A stretch of 64,000 nt of DNA. Origin: Fuscovulum sp. Its GTDB lineage: Bacteria > Pseudomonadota > Alphaproteobacteria > Rhodobacterales > Rhodobacteraceae. Positions 9,179 to 18,377 of this stretch are shown here, one piece after another. The DNA lies in NCBI GenBank assembly GCA_035192965.1, contig CP136571.1, positions 2,500,501 through 2,564,500 on the forward strand. The letters run 5' to 3'. The position numbers and the translations under genes are program-made. The first letter of the stretch is position 1, and each line of letters opens with the position of its first letter. Under the pieces are notes generated by a model, which did not search any database, was not told where the DNA came from, and saw only the letters and a list, made by a program, of their open reading frames with translations.

Positions 9179-9202
9179 TCTTTCTGCGCCTGACTGTCCG
9201 GA

Positions 9203-10165
9203 TCAGCCCCGCAGTTTGCGGGCGTGGAAGATGAAGCCCAGAAAATTGAGCAGCACTTGCGCGGCAAGGATGGCTGTGGTGCCGTCACGGTCGTAATCGG
9301 GGGCAACCTCGACCAGGTCGATGCCGACGATGTCATGGTCGCGGGCGACCTGTTGCAGGATTTCCAGCACCTCGTAGTACAGAAACCCACCGTGGCTTGG
9401 CGTGCCGGTGCCGGGCGCGATGGAGGGGCAGAAACCATCAATGTCGATGGTGACGTAAACCTTTGCGCCGGGCGGGATGCGGCCTGCGGTGGCCTGCGGG
9501 CCCAGTTTGCGCACCTGACGGACCGACAGGATATCGTCGCCCATGCTGCGGGCGGCGTCATAGCCTTCTTTGGTGGTGGAACTGACATTGCGGATGCCAA
9601 GGGCGGTGATGCCGGTGACATAGTCCTTTTCCGCCGCGCGGCGCATCGGGTTGCCGTGGCCGTGGCGGACGCCGTGGCGGATGTCGACGAAATCGAGATG
9701 CGCGTCGATTTGCAGGATATGGATCGGCCCCTGATCGTCAAACGCACGGATGCAGGGGATGTTGATGGAATGATCGCCGCCGATGGTGACAGGCAGTGCG
9801 CCCGCCGCAAGGATGGCCCGCACCCCCGTTTCGATATTGGCGTGGCTGGTTTCCGTATCGGTATGCACGATATCGGCATCGCCGATATCGACGATGGTGA
9901 CATCAGGGCCGAGATACATGCAGTCATCTTCGTGGTCATAGGCCCCGGCATGGCCGAAGGAGAAGAGCGTCGATGCCTCGCGCACGGCGCGGGGGCCGAA
10001 GCGCGCGCCGGCGCGGAACTGGGTGCCGAAATCGAACGGCGCGCCAAGGATGGCGACGTCGGCGTCAATCGTTGACCAGTCAGCGATGTAAGGGCGTTTG
10101 CCGAAGGTGGAGATGCCGACGAAGGGCAGGTTCAGGCGGCCCGTGTCATAGGTATTCGCGGTCAT
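9203..10165 (-). CDS. Ureohydrolase (agmatinase-like)
   Basis: Arginase/agmatinase-family dimanganese hydrolase of 320 residues, expected to split a guanidino compound into urea and an amine. Metal-ligand motifs are present: GGDHSI, QIDAHLDF and TIDIDGFCPSIAPGTGTP. The last motif normally reads DxDxxDP; here the third acidic position is Cys. The two metal-binding Asp are kept, so activity is likely but substrate specificity is open (agmatine, guanidinobutyrate or similar). It starts 3 bases after the stop of the LysR gene and so forms one transcript with it. A divergent 2-oxoglutarate oxygenase completes the locus. Confidence 0.85.
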   Translation of the reverse strand: MTANTYDTGRLNLPFVGISTFGKRPYIADWSTIDADVAILGAPFDFGTQFRAGARFGPRAVREASTLFSFGHAGAYDHEDDCMYLGPDVTIVDIGDADIVHTDTETSHANIETGVRAILAAGALPVTIGGDHSINIPCIRAFDDQGPIHILQIDAHLDFVDIRHGVRHGHGNPMRRAAEKDYVTGITALGIRNVSSTTKEGYDAARSMGDDILSVRQVRKLGPQATAGRIPPGAKVYVTIDIDGFCPSIAPGTGTPSHGGFLYYEVLEILQQVARDHDIVGIDLVEVAPDYDRDGTTAILAAQVLLNFLGFIFHARKLRG

Positions 10166-10168
10166 GTG

Positions 10169-11086
10169 TCAGGCGTCCGTTTCTGGCTGGTCTGGTTCGG
10201 ATTGGGTAAGCAGGGCCGGGATCAGATCGGCCAGCCGTGCGGCGGGCGGGTGCAGGGCATTGCCCGCCATCCGTGCAAGAATGACCGGTTCGGTTCCGGC
10301 ATCGGTGATGGACAGGGTGGCCATGCGGGCACCGTCATGGCTGCGCCGCCCTGCGGGGCGGGTGTAGCTGAGCCCGATGCCAAGACCATTGGCCGCAAAA
10401 CTGCGCATCAGATCGAGCGTGGCGGTGCGGTGGGCAATGGTGAAGGGCAGACCCCGCGCTGTGAACAGCGCCCGCATATGGCCCAAGGACAGGCCCTGAT
10501 CGGCGAGGATCAGGGGATGTTCGGACAGGGCCTGCAAGGTGATCCCCTTGCGGCCCGCCCGGGCGAGGGGGTGGTCCGCCGGAGCGATGGCGTGAGGGGC
10601 GACCTCCATCAGGACGGTCCGGTCACAGGTCGCGTCAAGCCCCAGGTCCCAGGTGATGGCAAGGTCGATCCGGCCCTGACGCAGGCCATCGGCGATGGAT
10701 TCAAACGACAGGACCGTGGGTTCGATCGCGATGTCGGGGGCGAGATCGGTGAGTTTCCGCAGGAGAGGCGCCAAAAGGGTGGGGGCCAGATCTTCGAAAC
10801 AGGCCAGACGCACGGGGGCGGCGGGCGTTTCGCCCGACATGAGGCGGGTGAGGGCGTCGAGTTGGACCTGTGCCTCTGCCAGCCAGCCCCGGCCAAAGGC
10901 GGTGGGGGTGATGCGGCCTCCGGGGCGGCGCAGGAAAAGGGGATGGCCCAGCGTCGCTTCAAGTTGCGCGAGGGCGACGGACAGGGCGGGCTGCGAGATG
11001 TGCAGCGCCTCGGCCGCGGCGGTGACGCCGCCGAAGCGGGCGGTGGCGGTGGCATATTCAAGCTGGCGGATGGTGGCGGCGATCAT
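10169..11086 (-). CDS. LysR-family transcriptional regulator
   Basis: LysR-type regulator of 305 residues. The N-terminal winged helix-turn-helix (IRQLEYATATARFGGVTAAA, then EALHISQPALSVALAQLE) precedes an effector-binding domain with a LysR substrate fold. It is cotranscribed with the downstream ureohydrolase and is divergent, by 85 bases, from the dioxygenase gene, so it probably controls both. The inducer is unknown; a guanidino compound or an amine product is a reasonable guess. Confidence 0.9.
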   Translation of the reverse strand: MIAATIRQLEYATATARFGGVTAAAEALHISQPALSVALAQLEATLGHPLFLRRPGGRITPTAFGRGWLAEAQVQLDALTRLMSGETPAAPVRLACFEDLAPTLLAPLLRKLTDLAPDIAIEPTVLSFESIADGLRQGRIDLAITWDLGLDATCDRTVLMEVAPHAIAPADHPLARAGRKGITLQALSEHPLILADQGLSLGHMRALFTARGLPFTIAHRTATLDLMRSFAANGLGIGLSYTRPAGRRSHDGARMATLSITDAGTEPVILARMAGNALHPPAARLADLIPALLTQSEPDQPETDA

Positions 11087-11171
11087 GGCTATGGCTGGTA
11101 TCGGAACATATTATTGGAAGCTATCGCCGGGGCGTGGCACTTGTCGAGAGGGAAGCGCAAGGGGACGGAAA

Positions 11172-11960
11172 ATGGCGGCAGTGGTGACGGATGCGATGGT
11201 CGCAGATTACCAGCGCGACGGGGTTGTGCTGGTGAAAGGACTGTTTGCCGATTGGGTGGAGGTGCTGCGCGCAGGCGTGGAAGAGAACATGGCCAGCCCC
11301 AGCCCGCAGCTGATGGCAACGCTGAAGCCGGGTGAGCAGGGGCGGTTCTTTGACGATTACTGCAACTGGTCGCGGATCGGGGCCTTTGAGCAGGCGATCC
11401 GGGGATCGGGCGCGGCTGAGGCGGCGGCGGCCTTGATGGGATCGCAGCGGGTGCAATTGTTCCATGATCATGTGCTGGTCAAGGAGCCCGGCACCAACAA
11501 GCCGACGCCCTGGCACACGGACGGGCCTTATTACTTTGTCGAGGGGCGGCAGACGGTTTCCTTTTGGGTGCCGCTGGACCCGGTGAAGGAGGCGAGCTTG
11601 CGCTGTGTGGCAGGAAGCCATCGGTGGGAAAAGGACGTGCTGCCGACGCGCTGGGTAAGCGAGACGAGCTTTTACCCCGGTGAGCATGACTACATTCCGG
11701 TGCCGGACCCGGATGCCGAAGGGATGCGCGTGATGGAATGGGAGATGGAGCCCGGCGATGCTGTTGCCTTCCATTACCGCACGCTGCATGGCGCGCGGGG
11801 CAACACGAGCAGCGCGCGGCGACGGGCGTTCAGCCTGCGGCTTGTTGGGGATGATGCGCGCTATGTGGAACGGCCGGGGCCGACCTCGCCCCCGTTTCCG
11901 GGGCATGGGATGCAGCCGGGGGAGAAGCTGCGCGAGGACTGGTTTCCCTATCTGTGCTGA
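11172..11960 (+). CDS. Phytanoyl-CoA dioxygenase (PhyH) family Fe(II)/2-oxoglutarate oxygenase
   Basis: Non-haem iron oxygenase of 262 residues. The facial triad is visible as WHTDGPYY (His near 115, Asp near 117) and the distal LHGARGN (His near 206), with an Arg-rich stretch (RRRAFSLRL) that should bind 2-oxoglutarate. Family members hydroxylate small metabolites as well as acyl-CoAs; the substrate here is unknown. I start it at ATG 11172 because longer in-frame extensions overlap the divergent LysR gene. The pairing with LysR and a ureohydrolase suggests hydroxylation of an amino-acid-derived or guanidino compound. Confidence 0.85.
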   Translation: MAAVVTDAMVADYQRDGVVLVKGLFADWVEVLRAGVEENMASPSPQLMATLKPGEQGRFFDDYCNWSRIGAFEQAIRGSGAAEAAAALMGSQRVQLFHDHVLVKEPGTNKPTPWHTDGPYYFVEGRQTVSFWVPLDPVKEASLRCVAGSHRWEKDVLPTRWVSETSFYPGEHDYIPVPDPDAEGMRVMEWEMEPGDAVAFHYRTLHGARGNTSSARRRAFSLRLVGDDARYVERPGPTSPPFPGHGMQPGEKLREDWFPYLC

Positions 11961-12045
11961 ATGGGCGCGGGTGCGGCCCGTCGCGCGGTTTGCGCCGGGC
12001 CGCGGCAGTGGTTAGCCTTGGTGCATCGGAACAAGGGGCAGGGCC

Positions 12046-13038
12046 ATGGCGGAACGGGTGCAGGTGCGACCGAAGATCTATCCGCCGCCGGAGTTTCCGC
12101 CGCGCCGGCCTGCACGCTTTGCCCGGACACCGCCTGCGGTCTTTCCCGTGATCCTTGGGCTGTTCGGTCTGGGGTTGGCCCTGCGGCGCGGGTTGGATGC
12201 GGCCGGGTTGCCTTTGGGATTGGCGGATTTGCTGCTGGGCGCGGTTGCGCTGCTTTGGGGCTATGCGGTATTCGCCTATGGGGCAAAGATGGCGCGGCGG
12301 GTGTCGGTGGTGCTTGATGATCTGAAAGTACTGCCGGGGCGGATGGGGCTGGCCGCGATGACCATGGGCGGGATGGCCTTGGCCGCTGCGCTGGCGCCTT
12401 TTGCGGTGGGGCTGGCGCAGGCCGTGCTAGTTGTGGCGCTGCTGGGGCATCTGGTGCTGGCGGGTTTGACGGTGCTGGTGCTGACCCGGTTGCCGAGCGA
12501 GGCGCGGGTGGTGAACCCCGGCTGGCATCTGAGTTTCGTGGGGTTCATCGTCGGGGGCATTGCCGCGCCCTGGGTCGATTGGCCGGAATTGGCGATGGTG
12601 CTGGTCTGGACGACGGGTGCGGTGGCGCTGGTGATCTGGGGGGCGAGTGCGGTGCAACTGATGCGGCGTATTCCGCCTGCGCCGCTGCGGCCGCTGCTGG
12701 CGATTCATCTGGCCCCGGCAAGCCTTTTGGCGACGGTGGGGGCGGGGGTCGGTATGCCGATTTTGCCCATGCTGGCGCTGGCATTGGCAACGGTGATCCT
12801 GTTGGCCTTGGTGATTTCAGGGCGCTGGGTGCTGGAGGCGGGGTTCAGCGCCATGTGGGGGGCGTTGACCTTTCCGCTGGTGGCCTATGCCTCGGCCCTG
12901 TTTGCGCTGGGGTTCGATCTGGCGGGGATGACGGTGCTGGTGGTGGCGCTGGGGGTGGTGCCGATGATCGCGTGGCGGGTGATCACGCTGTGGGGCAGCG
13001 GGCAGTTGGCGGCAAAGACCAACGCGGCGGAGGCGTGA
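12046..13038 (+). CDS. TehA/SLAC1-type transporter family membrane protein
   Basis: Integral membrane protein of 330 residues with about ten hydrophobic segments. The basic, Pro-rich N-terminus (RPKIYPPPEFPPRRPARFAR) and the pattern VNPGWHLSFVGFIVGG resemble the voltage-dependent anion channel / tellurite-resistance TehA family (C4-dicarboxylate, anion or small-molecule export). The ATG at 12046 follows AAGGGGCAGGG. It is a single gene. Paired hairpins follow its stop and separate it from the convergent amidotransferase. Substrate unknown. Confidence 0.75.
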   Translation: MAERVQVRPKIYPPPEFPPRRPARFARTPPAVFPVILGLFGLGLALRRGLDAAGLPLGLADLLLGAVALLWGYAVFAYGAKMARRVSVVLDDLKVLPGRMGLAAMTMGGMALAAALAPFAVGLAQAVLVVALLGHLVLAGLTVLVLTRLPSEARVVNPGWHLSFVGFIVGGIAAPWVDWPELAMVLVWTTGAVALVIWGASAVQLMRRIPPAPLRPLLAIHLAPASLLATVGAGVGMPILPMLALALATVILLALVISGRWVLEAGFSAMWGALTFPLVAYASALFALGFDLAGMTVLVVALGVVPMIAWRVITLWGSGQLAAKTNAAEA

Positions 13039-13050
13039 AAGGCCGGGGAA

Positions 13051-13164
13051 GCGAAGTCTGACGCAGACTTCGCAGCGGAATTTGACGCAAATTCCGGAGG
13101 CGCGCGCGGGGTGAGGACCGTTTTCTGCGTCAGAAAACGGCGCGAAATTTGTGTCAAATTTCGC
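13051..13164. repeat. Four hairpins with NNN loops between convergent genes (two pairs)
   Basis: Four near-perfect inverted repeats stand in a row. 13051-13073 has arms GCGAAGTCTG/CAGACTTCGC and loop ACG. 13076-13096 has CGGAATTTG/CAAATTCCG and loop ACG. 13118-13140 has CCGTTTTCTG/CAGAAAACGG and loop CGT. 13142-13164 has GCGAAATTTG/CAAATTTCGC and loop TGT. Read in the sense of the nearer gene, the loops are ACG, ACG for the plus gene and ACA, ACG for the minus gene. They probably act as terminators or 3'-end protectors. The same layout recurs at 59923-60048. Confidence 0.85.
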
Positions 13165-13173
13165 CTTGTTTGG

Positions 13174-13872
13174 TCAGATCAATGCCACCCAGGCACGGGC
13201 AATCGCCAGTCCTGCGGCATCTGCCGCAGCGCCTGCCTCCGGGGCATGGGCGGGATGGTGGATGTCAAGCCAGCCGGGGCTGTTGCGTTCCACCGCATCA
13301 GGGAACTGGCGGTTCCAGTCGGCCACCACGGCGCGGGATGCCTCGAAATGAAACTGCATGGCATAGGTGGCGCGGTGGATGCGGAAGCTCTGGTTCGTGG
13401 CCATGCCCGAACCTGCAAGGCGGGTGGTGCCATCGGGCAGGGTGAACGTGTCGGAATGCCATTGGAAGATCGGAAAGGTCGCGGGCAGGTGTGACAAAAC
13501 CAGGTCGGCGCGGCCTTCGTCCGTGAGCGTGACATCGCACCAACCGAATTCCGGCGCGGCGCCGAGACGGTTTTCCGCGCCCAAGCCGCGCGCCAGAAGT
13601 TGCGCGCCAAGGCAGATGCCCAACACTGCGTGGCCCCGCGCGCCGCTTTCGGCCATCAGCGCCGCAAGGCCGGGCAGGTAGGGATGGGTGTGATCGTCCC
13701 GCGCGGACTGTTCGCCGCCAAAGACCACCAGCGCATCGAAGCTGCCGGGTTCGGGCAGGCGGCCATCGGCGAAGGGCTTGTAGAGGTCGATCGTGGCTGC
13801 CGCCTCATGCAGGGCGATGCCCACCTGTCCGTGATGGGTGACGCGGGTGTTTTCAATGATGGCGACGCGCAT
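13174..13872 (-). CDS. Class I glutamine amidotransferase (GATase1) protein
   Basis: Single-domain glutamine amidotransferase of 232 residues, of the type often annotated as GMP-synthase-like. The nucleophile elbow GICLGAQ (Cys near 87) and the catalytic His in MQFHFEA are visible. It lacks the ATP-pyrophosphatase domain of GuaA, so it is not GMP synthase. It may deglutamylate or transfer ammonia in nitrogen metabolism. It is divergent from guaB by about 140 bases, but a functional link is not shown. Confidence 0.85.
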   Translation of the reverse strand: MRVAIIENTRVTHHGQVGIALHEAAATIDLYKPFADGRLPEPGSFDALVVFGGEQSARDDHTHPYLPGLAALMAESGARGHAVLGICLGAQLLARGLGAENRLGAAPEFGWCDVTLTDEGRADLVLSHLPATFPIFQWHSDTFTLPDGTTRLAGSGMATNQSFRIHRATYAMQFHFEASRAVVADWNRQFPDAVERNSPGWLDIHHPAHAPEAGAAADAAGLAIARAWVALI

Positions 13873-13962
13873 TGGGCTTCCTGTTTCCTATGCGCGACAC
13901 TCTGCATGGGTGCGGGGTGGGTTCAAGGGGGGCAGGGCCGGGATTTGCCCTTGCATCCCTGA

Positions 13963-15462
<1,500 letters not shown>

Positions 15463-15487
15463 GCCCATTTCTTTTGCATTGAAATGA

Positions 15488-15517
15488 GGGGTGGGCAGCC
15501 GATGCCCGCCCCTTTTT
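15488..15517 (+). terminator. Intrinsic terminator after guaB
   Basis: GGGGTGGGCA (15488-15497) pairs with TGCCCGCCCC (15503-15512) around GCCGA, followed by TTTTT. It lies 25 bases after the guaB stop. Confidence 0.88.
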
Positions 15518-15548
15518 CATGGCAGGTCAGGAATAGGTGCCGCAGTCT

Positions 15549-15573
15549 GGAATAGATTGCGCGCCATGGCGTT
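15549..15573 (+). promoter_or_regulatory. ECF-type promoter for the subtilase gene (GGAATA-N15-CGTT)
   Basis: GGAAT at 15549-15553 (then A) and CGTT at 15570-15573, spaced by 16 bases counting from GGAAT. Expected transcription start is near 15580, about 50 bases before the ATG. The same two boxes with the same spacing precede the small secreted protein gene and the sigma factor gene on the minus strand. The form resembles ECF/EcfG-type promoters (GGAAC-N16/17-CGTT). Confidence 0.72.
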
Positions 15574-15628
15574 ATAGGTTCGGGATTAATCTGCATTAAC
15601 CTATCGGCCATAAGAACGGAAATCCACC

Positions 15629-16978
15629 ATGACCCAGCGCATGATGACGGCTTTGCTGCTGTCCACCCTGATCCTGCCCATGCCGGAGGTTCTGCCCGTT
15701 GACGGGGGAAAATCGGCCGGCGCGGCATTGGCGCAGGACAATGGCGGGGACTCGGATGACAATGGCGGGGCTTCTGACGATTCCGGCGGTGGGTTCGGGA
15801 ATGGCGGCGGGTCGGATGATGGCCCGCGACGCCAGCAGCGGCAACGGGTAGCCGCGCCGCCACCGCCGCCAGTGGCGGCGCCGGATGAAGTGGTGGTCAG
15901 CGATCTGTCGCCCGAGGCTTTGACCCAGTTGCAAGGCGAAGGGTTCGAGGTGATCGCCGAGGAGGATCTGGCGAGCTTTGGGTTGCGGCTGACGCGGTTG
16001 CGGGTGCCCGGCACGCTGGGGCTGGAGGCCGCGCGGGCGCGGGTGCGGGCGCTGCCTGGCGGGGAGGATGCGGATTTCAATCACTTTTACCGCGCGGGTC
16101 AGGGGGCAGAGATGCCGGATGACGGGGCGGATTGCGGGCATGAAAACTGTGCTTCGCTGGACCTTGTTGGCTGGCCGGTGGAACGGATGGGGGCATGCCG
16201 GGTGCAGGTGCCGGTGGGCGTGATCGACACAGGCGTGAACGCGGGCCATGACATCCTGACCGGCGCGCGGCTGGAAGTGGTGCGGCTGGCCGATACGGCG
16301 CTGGATGCTTCGGCGGCGGTCCATGGCACGGCGGTGACGTCGCTGTTGGTGGGGGCCGAGGAAAGCCGGGTGCCGGGGTTGATCCCCGAGGCCGAGGTGA
16401 TTGCAGTGGATGTCTTTTCCGACGTGGCGGGGGATGAGCGGGCGGATGTGCCGTCGCTGCTGCGCGGGCTGGATCTGCTGCGTGGGCGGGGCGTGCGGGT
16501 GATGAACCTGTCGCTCGCCGGGCCGGAGAACGGGGTGTTGCAGGCGGCGCTGGATGCCATGGCTGGGCCGGAAGGCGCGGTGATCGTGGCGGCGGCAGGC
16601 AATGCCGGGCCGGATGCGCCGCCCGCCTGGCCCGCCGCACATCCGGGCGTGTTGGCGGTGACGGCGGTCGATGCGCGCGGGCGCGTCTATCGCGGGGCGC
16701 AGCGCGGGGATCACATCGATCTGGCGGCACCGGGCGTGGGGCTGCTTGCCGCGACCTCGATCCGGGGCGCGCGGGGCAAGACCGGCACATCTTATGCGGT
16801 GCCCTTTGTTACGGCGGCGGCGGCGGTGATGCTGTCGCAGAACCCGGCGCTGACGCCCGATGAGGTGGCGGCCGCGTTGAAGGCGCAGGCGCGCGATCTG
16901 GGGGCGGAAGGGCCGGATGAGGTGTTCGGTGCGGGCTTGCTGGAGGCGTCTGCGATCTGCGATCTGCCGCTGCAATAG
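15629..16978 (+). CDS. Secreted S8 family serine peptidase (subtilase)
   Basis: Subtilisin-like protease of 449 residues. The catalytic triad is complete: GVIDTGVN (Asp near 200), VHGTAV (His near 232) and GTSYAVP (Ser near 388), with the oxyanion-region AAAGNAG. An N-terminal hydrophobic segment acts as a probable export signal. It is followed at about residues 37-65 by a Gly/Asp/Asn/Ser-rich low-complexity stretch (DNGGDSDDNGGASDD) and a Pro-rich spacer. The low-complexity stretch matches in character the small secreted protein encoded at 17174-17524. Its promoter is of the same ECF type as that gene and the sigma operon, so I place all of them in one regulon. Confidence 0.9.
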   Translation: MTQRMMTALLLSTLILPMPEVLPVDGGKSAGAALAQDNGGDSDDNGGASDDSGGGFGNGGGSDDGPRRQQRQRVAAPPPPPVAAPDEVVVSDLSPEALTQLQGEGFEVIAEEDLASFGLRLTRLRVPGTLGLEAARARVRALPGGEDADFNHFYRAGQGAEMPDDGADCGHENCASLDLVGWPVERMGACRVQVPVGVIDTGVNAGHDILTGARLEVVRLADTALDASAAVHGTAVTSLLVGAEESRVPGLIPEAEVIAVDVFSDVAGDERADVPSLLRGLDLLRGRGVRVMNLSLAGPENGVLQAALDAMAGPEGAVIVAAAGNAGPDAPPAWPAAHPGVLAVTAVDARGRVYRGAQRGDHIDLAAPGVGLLAATSIRGARGKTGTSYAVPFVTAAAAVMLSQNPALTPDEVAAALKAQARDLGAEGPDEVFGAGLLEASAICDLPLQ

Positions 16979-17003
16979 GGGCGGCAATGGCGAGTTACTG
17001 AAG

Positions 17004-17031
17004 AGGCCCGGCCGGATTGGCCGGGCCTTTT
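17004..17031 (+). terminator. Intrinsic terminator after the subtilase gene
   Basis: AGGCCCGGCC (17004-17013) pairs with GGCCGGGCCT (17019-17028) around GGATT, followed by TTT. It lies 25 bases after the stop. Confidence 0.82.
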
Positions 17032-17116
17032 GCATTGGCGAGGGTGGTAAAGGCGGGGCATCGCCATGCCTGAGGCAAGGGAGCACGAGTGTTGGAGTGA
17101 CTGCTGCGCGCATGAG

Positions 17117-17144
17117 AAAACGCCGGCCCGTGAGGCCGGCGTTT
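17117..17144 (-). terminator. Intrinsic terminator after the small secreted protein gene
   Basis: On the minus strand ACGCCGGCC pairs with GGCCGGCGT around TCACG, followed by TTTTC (the AAAA at 17117-17120 on the plus strand). It lies about 30 bases beyond the stop at 17174. Confidence 0.78.
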
Positions 17145-17173
17145 CCTGGGTTGTCTTGCCTGTCGGGCAGGGA

Positions 17174-17524
17174 TCAGCTGTTGCCGCCGTTGCTATCGCC
17201 GCCGTTGCTGTTCCCGCCATTGCTGCCGGAGCTGTTTCCACCGTTGCTGTCGGCGCCGTTCCAGCCGCCGTTGTTGTCATCGTCGCTGTCATCGCCGTTG
17301 TTATCCCAGCTGTCATTGCCGTTGCTGTCGCCGCCATTGCCGCGCAGCAGGCGCAGCATGTCGGCTTCGACGCGGGACAGGTCGAGGAAAACGGGCTGCA
17401 CATCGCCCGCGGGCTGCGACAGGGCCGGGGGGGCGATCATCGACGGGGTCGCGATGCCGGCCTGTGCGGTGAGGGGGGCCAGGGTGGCGAAGGCTGCGAC
17501 CGTGGTTGTGGTGATGGCTTTCAT
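17174..17524 (-). CDS. Small secreted Asn/Gly/Asp/Ser-rich protein
   Basis: Exported protein of 116 residues with no recognised family. Signal peptide: MKAITTTTVAAFATLAPLTA, probable cleavage after TAQA. A short folded-looking part (about residues 24-60, ending LSRVEADMLRLLRG) is followed by about 55 residues made almost only of N, G, D and S (NGGDSNGNDSWDNNG and similar). I chose ATG 17522-17524 because GGAGAGAG stands just upstream and the signal starts there. It carries its own ECF-type promoter and sits behind the sigma/anti-sigma operon. It is convergent with a subtilase that has a similar low-complexity stretch. It could be a surface or matrix protein, or a substrate or partner of that protease; this is inference. 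Confidence 0.8.
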   Translation of the reverse strand: MKAITTTTVAAFATLAPLTAQAGIATPSMIAPPALSQPAGDVQPVFLDLSRVEADMLRLLRGNGGDSNGNDSWDNNGDDSDDDNNGGWNGADSNGGNSSGSNGGNSNGGDSNGGNS

Positions 17525-17568
17525 GTCTCTCTCCTGAAGTTCGGGCCATGTGGCCGTTTCGTACAGAG

Positions 17569-17593
17569 ACAACGACAGGGGGCGGGATCTATT
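17569..17593 (-). promoter_or_regulatory. ECF-type promoter for the small secreted protein gene
   Basis: On the minus strand GGAATA (17588-17593) and CGTT (17569-17572) have the same spacing as the two sister promoters. Expected start is near 17562, leader about 38 bases. The -35 part overlaps a perfect hairpin (17576-17600, arms GGGGGCGGGA/TCCCGCCCCC) that lies behind the anti-sigma gene. So the region may combine a terminator for the sigma operon with a new promoter. Confidence 0.68.
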
Positions 17594-17600
17594 CCCGCCC
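17576..17600 (-). terminator. Hairpin after the sigma/anti-sigma operon
   Basis: Ten-base arms GGGGGCGGGA (17576-17585) and TCCCGCCCCC (17591-17600) with loop TCTAT lie about 37 bases beyond the anti-sigma stop. The T-run on the minus strand is poor, so termination may be partial. Confidence 0.5.
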
Positions 17601-17636
17601 CCTTGCTTGCTCACGCCCCTGTGAACATCGGGCGCA

Positions 17637-18377
17637 TCAGTCCGCCCAGCCTTTGGCGATCAATTCGGCCTCTGCCTCGGGTGAAAGGGCGAGGCCTGCA
17701 CCGCGTTGGTCGAGAAAGGGGGAAAGCCCCTGGGCCGCCGTGCCATCGGCGGTGACAAAGCCATCTTGGCCATTCGCTGCGGGCAGCGGTTCCTTTAGCA
17801 CGACCTCAACCCGCCAGCCGGTTGTTTGGTCATGGCAGGCAAGCGCCATTTCGATCTGGGCGGCGTTGCTGTCGATCACCTCGACCTCGCGGCAGGGGCC
17901 TGTATCTGTGGGCAATGTGGCGAGGATCATCAGATCGCGGTCGTCTGTTTCAGGGAAGGCCGTACCAGACGGCAGGGTATCCAGAGCCTGCGCCAAAGGT
18001 GAGCCATCTGCCACAGGGCCGAGGGCAAGGGATAGCGGGTCCGCCGGGCGAAACAGCACCAGCGCGATGCCAAGGCTTGCGGCAAGGGCGGTGCCTGCCG
18101 CGATCAGCGCAGGACGCGCGCGGGGGCGCAAGGGGATGATCTGCGCGGGCGCAGGGCCAGTGATCATGTGCTGCATCGCGGCGGGGACCGGTTCGGCCAA
18201 TGGCGCGGCAAAGGCCTGCGCCAAGGCGGCGTTGGCTGCAAAGAGATCATCGACAAAGGCCTGATCGGCGGGATGATCGGCAAGGTGCATCACCACGGAG
18301 GCGGCCTCTTCGGGCGACAGTTCCCCATCGACAAAAGCGGCAAGGCGGGTGCGGTCCATCTGGGGCTGGGCGGTCAT
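17637..18377 (-). CDS. Probable anti-sigma factor (membrane-anchored)
   Basis: Protein of 246 residues whose gene overlaps the 3' end of the ECF sigma gene by 4 bases (ATGA). The N-terminus (LAAFVDGELSPEEAASVVMH, then LADHPADQAFVDDL) matches the fold of the zinc-type anti-sigma domain but lacks the usual HxxxCxxC cysteines. A single membrane helix (about residues 88-108, PALIAAGTALAASLGIALVL) is followed by a roughly 135-residue periplasmic domain. It should hold the sigma factor inactive at the membrane until an envelope signal. The assignment rests on operon position, topology and the N-terminal pattern. Confidence 0.8.
   Translation of the reverse strand: MTAQPQMDRTRLAAFVDGELSPEEAASVVMHLADHPADQAFVDDLFAANAALAQAFAAPLAEPVPAAMQHMITGPAPAQIIPLRPRARPALIAAGTALAASLGIALVLFRPADPLSLALGPVADGSPLAQALDTLPSGTAFPETDDRDLMILATLPTDTGPCREVEVIDSNAAQIEMALACHDQTTGWRVEVVLKEPLPAANGQDGFVTADGTAAQGLSPFLDQRGAGLALSPEAEAELIAKGWAD

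Noticed and set aside
13174..13872. GMP synthase (guaA) because of its place next to guaB
   Set aside because: Only a 232-residue amidotransferase domain is present; the ATP-pyrophosphatase part of GuaA is missing.
15586..15599. TTAA-N6-TTAA upstream of the subtilase as a CtrA site
   Set aside because: The spacing is six bases instead of seven, so it does not meet the CtrA consensus.
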